A DNA stretch of 36,725 nucleotides, taken from contig JAUSCZ010000016.1 of assembly GCA_030674475.1 (NCBI GenBank), positions 1-36,725 on the forward strand, in the 5' to 3' direction. This DNA is from Candidatus Omnitrophota bacterium. GTDB taxonomy: Bacteria; Omnitrophota; Gorgyraeia; Gygaellales; UBA12090. Each line of letters opens with the position of its first letter. Position 1 is the first letter of the stretch. Made by a program: the position numbers and the translations under genes. Positions 6,830 to 13,519 of this stretch are shown here, one piece after another. Under the pieces are notes generated by a model. The model searched no databases, had not been told where the DNA came from, and saw only the letters and a list, made by a program, of their open reading frames with translations.

Positions 6830-8742
6830 TTCTTGCTCGCTTTATCTATCTTTAAACCCATGGCTTCGCGCTTTTTATTAATCACTTCCTCCATCTTATC
6901 CGCGGTGGATACCGGATCCAGGTCAACAAAAACCTTTCCTCCGGTCAGGCCTTCCACAGTTTCAGTCAAAACCTCGGTAACCAGCTTGCTCCCTAACACC
7001 GGAGGCGCGGGGGCAAGATGCAGGGTTATGCCCAAAGCCACCGCGCTAAAGGCGTCGGCCACCGCTTTCTGCTCCATATATTCCGGGGCTGAAGCAATCA
7101 CCGGAAGGGCCGGGATATCCACATTTAAGGTCCTGGCAATAGCGACCACGGTATCTATAATTTTTCCTATATCCGTGCAACTGCCGTAGGATAGGCAAGG
7201 CGGTATGCCCAGGCTCTCGCAGACACCGGCCAATTTCTTGCCGGCCTTCTTGGCGCTCTCCGGAAGCATTAGATGGGAATTTTGCATGGTGCTGGAACAA
7301 CAGCCTGCCCCAATCACCAGGATATTGCGCTTGATCAACTCTTCGCTCAAAGCCTTGATATTCCTTCCTGACTGGGATTCCCTCACCGTGGTGCATCCCA
7401 CCACCGCCGCTACTCCCTTGATAGAACCGCTGACAATCGCGTCTATCAAAGGCTGAACCGAGCCGCCAAGAGCGCTGACCACGCTTTCAGTGGTAAATCC
7501 AGCCATAGCCTGGGTTTTTGTAGAGGGAATATGCGTCTTGGCCGGGCGCTTACCGAAATACTCAATGGCCTTATCCGCGATATCGCGGGCAATAACCAAG
7601 GCCCGATCCGGGGCGTATTCCATCCGCTCCACGCCTCTCTGACGGATAACCCGGTCGGTAGAAATCATCTTGGTATGATATTTAGCGGCAAAATCCGCCA
7701 TCGTAGGCATAACACAGTTATAGTCAAAAGCCATTACATCTACCACCCCCGTAGCCAGAATAAATTCCTGCTGGATCCAATTGCCCACCTGGCCGGCAAA
7801 GACGCCTTTATATTTTTTAGCGATATTGAATATCTGCTGGCCTTCGCATAATGAACCGTAGACCTTGATCCCGGAAGCACCGGCTTTCTTGGCCTTCTCA
7901 ATATACTCTTTACTGGCAGCAACCTCCAGAATCTTGATTGCCAATAGCGGCTGATGGCCGTGAGCCAGGATATTCACCGTGGCCGGGTCAAATACCCCGA
8001 TATTTACCTCACCGATATTGGGGCTGGCGGTTCCGGTAAGGATCTCCTGTATACTGGTTATTCCGTAAAGCCCGGCATATTCATTAGCTATCCCCAGGCG
8101 CAGGCAATGAAGGAGTAAATCCACCGGGTCGTTATTCACATTAGTCATACACTTGGATAAGGCGGTAGCCGCCTCGGAATTCGGGCCTCCGGGCAGGATG
8201 TCTAATTTCCGCCAGACCTCTAATCTTTTAGGCAAGGCCAGGGTCTCGGTCAATTTCAGCGGCTCGTAGTCATTGGAATTGATCTGCTGGATAAAGAAGC
8301 TCCCCAACTCATAGGCCAGTTTCTTGCTTGAGGCCTTGCCGTCAATACCGAATAATCCGGCGATCCTCTTTAGCTTAGCCTCATCGGCAATATCGTAATC
8401 CGCTTTGCCTTCGCCCACGGCCTTTAAGGTCAGCGCCACATTCCGGGCGTGATAGACATTGGCCACTGTCCCTTGGGCGCATTTAAGCAAAAGATTCCTG
8501 GCCACCATCAGGTCGGCGTCCGCGCCGCAAACCCCACGGGAGGCCTTACGGGTAATCTGGCAGGGGCCGTCGGTGCAAAGGGTACAGCATATCCCTAAAG
8601 TTCCGAAACCGCACTGGGGCTGCTGCTTGGCAAAACGCTCGTAAATAGTTTCCATCCCATCCTGACGGGCCTGCTTATACATAAAGCGGGTAACCTCATC
8701 ATGCGGTTTCTGTTCTCCTGAATGACAACTTAGGCAATCCAT
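6826..8742 (-). CDS. cooS: Anaerobic Ni-CO dehydrogenase catalytic subunit
   Basis: The 638-residue length is usual for CooS. The enzyme interconverts CO and CO2. N-terminal cysteines match the D-cluster (C44, C52) and B-cluster (C53, C56, C61, C72, in CGFGTLGICCTLCTDGPC). C-cluster ligands are visible in order: the histidine in NILAHGHQPLL, then the cysteines in YGSLCEGQQ, FDYNCVMPT, VVGCTTVRE, IGAGCCSS and YGSCTDIGK. The ribosome site AGGAGG is strong. The gene heads an operon with cooF and the FAD oxidoreductase, and no acetyl-CoA synthase genes lie nearby. This suggests CO oxidation coupled to NAD(P) or ferredoxin reduction, or CO detoxification, rather than a full Wood-Ljungdahl cluster at this locus. 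An Fnr-type site lies near -40. The nickel it needs could come from the ECF transporter at 21134-31210. Confidence 0.95.
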   Translation of the reverse strand: MDCLSCHSGEQKPHDEVTRFMYKQARQDGMETIYERFAKQQPQCGFGTLGICCTLCTDGPCQITRKASRGVCGADADLMVARNLLLKCAQGTVANVYHARNVALTLKAVGEGKADYDIADEAKLKRIAGLFGIDGKASSKKLAYELGSFFIQQINSNDYEPLKLTETLALPKRLEVWRKLDILPGGPNSEAATALSKCMTNVNNDPVDLLLHCLRLGIANEYAGLYGITSIQEILTGTASPNIGEVNIGVFDPATVNILAHGHQPLLAIKILEVAASKEYIEKAKKAGASGIKVYGSLCEGQQIFNIAKKYKGVFAGQVGNWIQQEFILATGVVDVMAFDYNCVMPTMADFAAKYHTKMISTDRVIRQRGVERMEYAPDRALVIARDIADKAIEYFGKRPAKTHIPSTKTQAMAGFTTESVVSALGGSVQPLIDAIVSGSIKGVAAVVGCTTVRESQSGRNIKALSEELIKRNILVIGAGCCSSTMQNSHLMLPESAKKAGKKLAGVCESLGIPPCLSYGSCTDIGKIIDTVVAIARTLNVDIPALPVIASAPEYMEQKAVADAFSAVALGITLHLAPAPPVLGSKLVTEVLTETVEGLTGGKVFVDLDPVSTADKMEEVINKKREAMGLKIDKASKK

Positions 8743-8816
8743 AGAATAAACCTCCTGAATAATTCGTTGATTGGGGAAATATTGCGAATCTCTCTTCGCG
8801 GGATATTAAGAGGGAG

Positions 8817-8859
8817 AGTATAGCAGATAACTTTCAGGTATCCTTGACTTAAGTCAAGG
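8817..8859 (-). promoter_or_regulatory. Fnr/HcpR-type operator and promoter of the cooS operon
   Basis: The perfect palindrome CCTTGACTTAAGTCAAGG (8842-8859) contains TTGAC-N4-GTCAA. On the minus strand -10 TATACT (8817-8822) starts 27 bp from its centre, placing the site at about -40, a class II Crp/Fnr activator position. No good -35 box is present, as expected for an activator-dependent promoter. The Crp/Fnr-family protein at 17354-18034 has an E-x-x-S-R recognition helix suited to such sites. Confidence 0.72.
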
Positions 8860-8877
8860 GGAATCCAACTAAAAGGC

Positions 8878-8906
8878 TTGACCGGAATAAGAAGATATGG
8901 TATCTT
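8878..8906 (+). promoter_or_regulatory. Promoter of the DUF433/DUF5615 pair
   Basis: A -35 TTGACC (8878-8883), a 17-bp spacer and -10 TATCTT (8901-8906) precede the ribosome site (GAAGGAGA) and ATG at 8930. It is divergent from the cooS promoter, with the Fnr-type palindrome between the two. Confidence 0.55.
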
Positions 8907-8929
8907 TTTGAGAAGAAGGAGACTGAATT

Positions 8930-9157
8930 ATGTATAAAGGAAGAATCAAGGTTAATACTGATATCAGGTTTGGTAAACCTTGTATTAAAGGAACCCGTAT
9001 TGCCGTAAGCGATATCCTTAATCTGCTGGGCGCGGGCTATCCCTTAGAGGAAATTCCCAAGCAGTATCCTGGTATCACCAAGAAAGATGTTGTTGCCGCG
9101 ATTGAATACGCTTCTCAATTTATGGAGCATCCCACCCAAGCAATCGCCCAGATTTAA
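8930..9157 (+). CDS. DUF433 antitoxin-like protein
   Basis: The 75-residue protein matches the DUF433 family: an N-terminal DIRFGKPCIKGTRIAVSDIL segment and an HTH-like GAGYPLEEIPKQYPGITKKDV region. DUF433 proteins typically precede a DUF5615 PIN-like partner and act as VapB-type antitoxins. That arrangement holds here: the partner begins 9 nt downstream. It has its own sigma70-type promoter and a good ribosome site. Confidence 0.85.
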   Translation: MYKGRIKVNTDIRFGKPCIKGTRIAVSDILNLLGAGYPLEEIPKQYPGITKKDVVAAIEYASQFMEHPTQAIAQI

Positions 9158-9166
9158 ACTGCGCTT

Positions 9167-9523
9167 ATGATCATCTTTGCCGACCAATGCGTTAACCAGG
9201 ATGTCATTACTGCTCTGGGAAGCGAGGGGTTTAAAGTTATCTCTGTCTACGACTCTAAGCTTATCAGCGCCCCTGATAACGTAATTTTCAATCACTGCGT
9301 TACTCACCACTACGTCCTGCTTACCTTTGACAAAGATTTCGGAAATATTACGAGATTCAATATCAGAGGTTCCGCGGGAGTTGTGATTGTTTATGTTGAA
9401 GATATGAACAAAGAAGAAATTATTGATCGCGCTCTCAATCTCTTTGCTAAATTCCATCCAACACGGTTTAAAGGCAAACTTCTTATTATTGAAAGGGAAA
9501 GGGTCAGAATCTGGCCTAAATAA
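9167..9523 (+). CDS. DUF5615 PIN-like toxin
   Basis: This 118-residue protein belongs to the DUF5615 (Mut7-C/PIN-like) family paired with DUF433. Acidic residues expected of a PIN-type nuclease are visible: D6 in IIFADQCV, D in SVYDSKL, and the D-K-D in LTFDKDFG. It probably cleaves RNA and is held in check by the upstream protein. No clear Shine-Dalgarno precedes the ATG, so translation is probably coupled to the antitoxin. The stop lies only 6 bp from the stop of the convergent large gene at 9530. Confidence 0.82.
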   Translation: MIIFADQCVNQDVITALGSEGFKVISVYDSKLISAPDNVIFNHCVTHHYVLLTFDKDFGNITRFNIRGSAGVVIVYVEDMNKEEIIDRALNLFAKFHPTRFKGKLLIIERERVRIWPK

Positions 9524-9529
9524 AACTCC

Positions 9530-12500
9530 TTACAATTCTAAGGCGGCAATGAGTTCCTTCAAGACAGGTTCTGCGGCAGACAATTTCTCATACTCTTCAT
9601 CACGCCGGAGGATATCGGCGAGCATAGCGCGCACCTCATCCACTCTCTTGCTGGCAAGAGAAGAAGACGCGGCGGCGGCCGTATATTCGCTTAATCGCTG
9701 GATAGACGGCCGTATGCCGGCATTAAAGATTTGCTGTATCTGCGTCCATTCGGCATCCATATCGCCCTTAAAAGCGTGAGCCGCAGGAAAAACGCCTAAC
9801 ACAGACGAGGCAACGGATTCTATCTGGATAGGTAGGGCGTGGAAATCAATGCCACCAGTCTTATCAATATTTATTGATGATGAAACCTGAAAATTTTTAT
9901 TCCGCAATGACTTTTTATATTCAAGCAATAACCTGTGTGTCAATTGCGGTAGACCCATAGATTCCGGGGGAGGATCAGAGACATCCATTGCTTCTACAGT
10001 CTTATCATCTATTTTCCCGGGATTTTGAATATCTGATAATAATTTTATATATGCATCCATTTTCTTTACAAAATATTCTTTTTTCTCAAGTATTCTAGGC
10101 GTTACAGGTGTTATTCCATTTTGTATCATTAAAGATAAAGAGAAGATAGCTTTCTCAAGCTTATCCTTTAAATCATAATTTATTGGGGTCTGCCCACCCA
10201 AAAAATTTACCGTCAAGTCAGAAAAACTTATGTTTATTTCATTACGAAATTCTTCAAGGTCTCGCAAAAAAATATTTAGTTCGCTCTCCTCAAGCTTTCT
10301 CTTCTTAAAAGCAGTATATTTTTCAAAAAAGCCTAATTCTTGCGCGGTTTTTTCTATCTTTTTTGACTCCTCCTGGAGCAAATCAATTACCTGCTTTAAT
10401 ATTTCCGGATAGGCCTTATTTCCAAAACCCTCAAAATGCAATTTTCTTGAATCCTCCACCGCCGAGCTAACGAAAGATATTGAAACACATTCTCTCACAT
10501 AGCTTTTTTCCGGACGCACCTTAAAGCCTTTCTTTGTCAATATCTCTATATCGTTATCCGGCCAATGTTTTTTGTATTCGTCATACTGCTCAATTTCATA
10601 GCTATATTTAATAAGCTCAGGTATTTCTGCTAGATAGCCCCCTAAAATAATCTCACTAACTATAACCTTGCGCTTTTTAGCTATCCTTAATGCGAACTCA
10701 AGGCTAGTCAGATTAGTTACGCGCCCCCGTCCATCTTGATATTCTTCCCAATTCCCAATATTACTTACCAAGACTATAGCGGACTTTATTGCCGGGAGCT
10801 GCTCTATTATCCCCGGCATATCTCGCAAGTCTCCCGCCATAACCCAGAAATTCTCTTTTTCCTTCAACCCATTACTCTCCAGATTCTTCCTCGCTTTATC
10901 TAATTCCTTTTTATTGTTGTCTATAAGAATAACTTGGGAAGCGCCGAGCCTGGCCGCCGCCAAGGCCAGCATCCCGTCTCCGGCTCCAGCATCAATAACG
11001 CATTTACCGGCAATTTTACTATGCAGTAGGGAAAGTATGGCCGCGGCGGTAAATTTCTGCATTCTCCCACCCTCCTGCTCTGATTGACCAAGCGTAGACT
11101 GGGATAAACCCGGCACAACGATAGCTTTATTTCCTAAATCCTTACGCAAGCTTTCACTTAAAGATTTATGCACTTCTTGGTCTATAAAAAATATATCTTC
11201 GATTTGCACGATGTCATATCCTTGAGAAAGAAGCATGCCTCCCCCATCAATAATCTTTGGCTTATCGCGAAGATTATAGCTAAGCCTTACCAGCCGCGAG
11301 GTTTTCTTTTTTCCCCCATGGATCACATCATCATCTATTGGCCTATCTGTATCAATAAAATATTTCCTCTTTCCGCTTATTTCCATATTTCTTAACTCTT
11401 CTCTTATCCGCCCCCAAAATTCTTCCCCACGAGGCAGAGTTATTTTTGAATGCCTTATAGGAGTCAAATATTCTGAAACAATATTTACATCTTCTTTTTT
11501 TGAACTAACACTTACCGCGGAGCTACTCATAAAATTCTTTATCCCCCCGCTCATATACCGTATGATACTCTGGCCCATAGGGGTGTATACCGGCTCCTGG
11601 AGGTTGTATTCGCCCTCGGCAAATGATTTCTGGTATTGCTTAAAATAGGTCTGCTTATCATAAGGCTCTTTAGAAACCAAATTAGTCAAATCCCCTGAAT
11701 CTATGAGCTTAATATAGGGATTTTCTCTGGTTTCTATACTCTGGCTTCCGGTTTCTTTTTTATACTTCTGCTTAAACCACTGAGCCAAGATAAGTGAGTA
11801 ATACACCTGCCTTAAGGGGGCGTATCTTTTAGCGGTGTTTACCTGATAGGTGAGCTTGGGGATGATCAGCTCTTTGATTAGCTGGGTGGAATACTCGTTT
11901 AGCTCCTTTAGCCGGGGATCTGAAAAGTGGTAAACCCCTTTCGCACCCCCGCGGTGCGGAACCCGCACCGCGGGGGTGTGCTCGGTTAAATAGTCCTCTT
12001 CCAGCATCACCTTTAAAGTAGCCTTGTAGATGTAGGCGTTGTCGGGGGCCTCACGGATGATTATCTCATTGGGGACTATCCAGGGCCGGGTGATGGTGGG
12101 GATGGTGATATTCTCTGTTCCGAATAGTTCTCCGGCTTTCTGGTAGAGCTTATCCCAGTAGGCCTTGCCTTCCGGGGTTTGGGGTGAGGTAAAACTTGAG
12201 GTATCTTTCTTAAGTTGGAGGTCAGCCTCTAAGAATATCCTTCCGATATCCGTCTTCTCTAAGTCCGAGTCTAAGATATTGTCGGGTGAGTCCGGCCTTA
12301 GATTGACCCAGAACTTCTCGTTGGGTAAGGCCAGGCCGATAAAGAAATATTTGAGCAAGGTTTGGGTGTTTTCTTCTATGTAGTTTTTATTATCTAAATC
12401 TTCCTTCTTGGTATCTCCCTTGTCTAAGAGTATCTTAAAATCATTGTTGAGATTATCATAGCCCAGATACCTTAGGTGCAGGGGGCGAAACTTATCGCTT

Positions 12501-12628
12501 GGGAGAATAGACTTAGCTGAATTGGCAAAGTAATGGGAAAAGTCTATGCTTTGGGCAAAGGCGCTCTGCTCAAAGATGAGACAAAAAGAGATAAAAAGGG
12601 ATATTAGTTTAGTTAACCTTTGGGACAT
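9530..12628 (-). CDS. Secreted modular protein with a second methyltransferase payload
   Basis: The protein has 1032 residues. It has a signal peptide (LISLFISFCLIFEQSAFAQ). The N-module (about 1-360) is nearly identical to that of the 1241-residue paralogue at 13520-17245, from QSIDFSHYFANS through WVNLRPDSPDNIL to YTPMGQSIIRYMSGG. Similarity stops abruptly there. The payload (about 361-920) contains a class I methyltransferase with motif I CVIDAGAGDGMLALAAARLG near 543 and VLVSNIGNW near 620. This is related to, but clearly different from, the payload at 565-3180, and it has long flanking helical regions. The C-module (925-1032) begins GGIDFHALPI. A 35-bp inverted repeat is embedded in frame at the same linker as in the other paralogues. 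The leader contains a dispersed repeat between promoter and start. The target is unknown; an effector role is inference. Confidence 0.85.
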   Translation of the reverse strand: MSQRLTKLISLFISFCLIFEQSAFAQSIDFSHYFANSAKSILPSDKFRPLHLRYLGYDNLNNDFKILLDKGDTKKEDLDNKNYIEENTQTLLKYFFIGLALPNEKFWVNLRPDSPDNILDSDLEKTDIGRIFLEADLQLKKDTSSFTSPQTPEGKAYWDKLYQKAGELFGTENITIPTITRPWIVPNEIIIREAPDNAYIYKATLKVMLEEDYLTEHTPAVRVPHRGGAKGVYHFSDPRLKELNEYSTQLIKELIIPKLTYQVNTAKRYAPLRQVYYSLILAQWFKQKYKKETGSQSIETRENPYIKLIDSGDLTNLVSKEPYDKQTYFKQYQKSFAEGEYNLQEPVYTPMGQSIIRYMSGGIKNFMSSSAVSVSSKKEDVNIVSEYLTPIRHSKITLPRGEEFWGRIREELRNMEISGKRKYFIDTDRPIDDDVIHGGKKKTSRLVRLSYNLRDKPKIIDGGGMLLSQGYDIVQIEDIFFIDQEVHKSLSESLRKDLGNKAIVVPGLSQSTLGQSEQEGGRMQKFTAAAILSLLHSKIAGKCVIDAGAGDGMLALAAARLGASQVILIDNNKKELDKARKNLESNGLKEKENFWVMAGDLRDMPGIIEQLPAIKSAIVLVSNIGNWEEYQDGRGRVTNLTSLEFALRIAKKRKVIVSEIILGGYLAEIPELIKYSYEIEQYDEYKKHWPDNDIEILTKKGFKVRPEKSYVRECVSISFVSSAVEDSRKLHFEGFGNKAYPEILKQVIDLLQEESKKIEKTAQELGFFEKYTAFKKRKLEESELNIFLRDLEEFRNEINISFSDLTVNFLGGQTPINYDLKDKLEKAIFSLSLMIQNGITPVTPRILEKKEYFVKKMDAYIKLLSDIQNPGKIDDKTVEAMDVSDPPPESMGLPQLTHRLLLEYKKSLRNKNFQVSSSINIDKTGGIDFHALPIQIESVASSVLGVFPAAHAFKGDMDAEWTQIQQIFNAGIRPSIQRLSEYTAAAASSSLASKRVDEVRAMLADILRRDEEYEKLSAAEPVLKELIAALEL
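11944..11978. repeat. In-frame 16-bp inverted repeat, 3-nt loop (type B)
   Basis: CACCCCCGCGGTGCGG is followed by AAC and the exact reverse complement. It encodes part of HTPAVRVPHRGGAKG. It sits between EEDYLT and HFSDPRLKELNEYS, the same protein position where the paralogue at 565-3180 carries a different (type A) palindrome. Confidence 0.85.
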
Positions 12629-12652
12629 ATATTCTGGCTTTCAGCTGAAAAT

Positions 12653-12756
12653 GTCATTCTCGCGAAAGCCAGCGGCCTTGCCGCTAGGCAGGCGGGAATC
12701 CATAAACCCAATAAAATCAATACGTCTGGATTACCCGGTCAAGCCGGGCAATGACA
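12653..12756. repeat. Dispersed GTCATTC-type inverted repeat in a 5' leader
   Basis: It begins GTCATTCTCGCGAAAGC and ends CCCGGTCAAGCCGGGCAATGACA. It is related to the unit at 21031-21092. It lies between the conserved promoter (12790-12851) and the ATG at 12628, lengthening the leader to about 155 nt compared with about 29 nt for the paralogue at 17245. Confidence 0.75.
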
Positions 12757-12789
12757 AAAGTTGAATTTCGCGACAGTCCTTATAAGTAA

Positions 12790-12851
12790 AATATACCTTA
12801 TAATCTGGCTAAAAACAAGGCCAGATCGGGGGTTTTGAGAAAACGCTTTCT
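12790..12851 (-). promoter_or_regulatory. Operator-promoter shared by the large secreted protein genes, copy 2
   Basis: On the minus strand: palindrome-like AGAAAGCGTTTTCT (12838-12851), 19 bp CAAAACCCCCGATCTGGCC, -35 TTGTTT (12813-12818), 17 bp, -10 TATATT (12790-12795). Spacings equal those of the copies at 497-558 and 17281-17342. Confidence 0.75.
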
Positions 12852-12882
12852 TGGGGCTTTTAGGAGGGCATTTGAGAGGTTT

Positions 12883-13093
12883 TCAAATATTTTGCCGTGG
12901 TAAGTGTTTTAATATCTCTAAAAATTCTCTGGCGGTAGTAATTTTTATTCTTGCGTATTGCTTAAGGACTAAAAGATCTTTGTCTCCGGTCACGATATAC
13001 CCAGCGCCGGCTTCGACCGCGCAAGCGATAATTTTTGCCTTTCCAAAACAGACTTGAGAGCAGGATATTGGTATCCAGAACGGCTTTTATCAT
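12883..13093 (-). pseudogene. PIN-domain toxin with internal deletion
   Basis: The start ATG (13093) overlaps the stop of the HTH gene by 4 nt. The reading frame begins MIKAVLDTNILLSSLFWKGK, a standard VapC/PIN N-terminus with its first catalytic Asp. It then goes out of frame. The next frame continues AKIIACAVEAGAGYIVTGDK and DLLVLKQYARIKITTAREFL to a stop at 12883, matching the C-terminal half of the same family (TGDKDLL motif). About 60 central residues and the frame have been lost, so the toxin is almost certainly inactive. Confidence 0.75.
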
Positions 13094-13380
13094 CCGGGAT
13101 AGCGCCTTCTATGAATGGCCCTCTCAACATCCTTCTCGGTAATTCCGCGGGTTTTAGCGAAATCCTCCGCCCAATCTCTAAGTTCTTTTCTGTGTCCTGG
13201 TGTCCACTTCAGAGAAGAAATCCTAAGCCAACCGTCAATTACATCTTTTTTAAACCGCAGCACCTTACCGATACGCACCGCGGGGATATCTCCTACGCGT
13301 ACCTTGCGGTAGACGGTTTGTTTATCTATCTGTAGATACCTGGCAAGCTGTTCAACAGTCATCACTTCTTGTTGGATCAT
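13090..13380 (-). CDS. Excisionase-type HTH protein, probable antitoxin of a broken pair
   Basis: The start is set at ATG 13380 because AAGGAGG lies 8 nt upstream; the in-frame codon at 13416 lies between the promoter's -10 box and -35 box and cannot be used. The product has 96 residues and opens MIQQEVMTVEQLARYLQIDK, a winged-helix excisionase-like DNA-binding domain (TVYRKVRVGDIPAVRIGKVL). A basic C-terminus follows (HRKELRDWAEDF...RRRYPG). Genes of this kind often precede a PIN toxin, and here the stop overlaps the start of a PIN gene remnant. Repeated GTATAC motifs around its promoter suggest autoregulation. It may persist because it still binds its own operator. Confidence 0.75.
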   Translation of the reverse strand: MIQQEVMTVEQLARYLQIDKQTVYRKVRVGDIPAVRIGKVLRFKKDVIDGWLRISSLKWTPGHRKELRDWAEDFAKTRGITEKDVERAIHRRRYPG

Positions 13381-13403
13381 GGTCAAAGCCTCCTTGTAAT
13401 AAA

Positions 13404-13432
13404 AGTATACAACCAAAAACAGAATATGTCAA
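13404..13432 (-). promoter_or_regulatory. Consensus promoter of the HTH gene
   Basis: On the minus strand TTGACA (13427-13432), 17 bp, TATACT (13404-13409): a consensus -35, a near-consensus -10 and ideal spacing. GTATAC units overlap the -10 and recur upstream at about 13450-13470, so they are likely operator half-sites. Confidence 0.75.
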
Positions 13433-13519
13433 TATTATCTTATACTCTGGTATACTTATATATACTGTATTATATATTAATTGCTATAGAGTCTAACTGC
13501 AAATGGTAAACCGCTTCTT

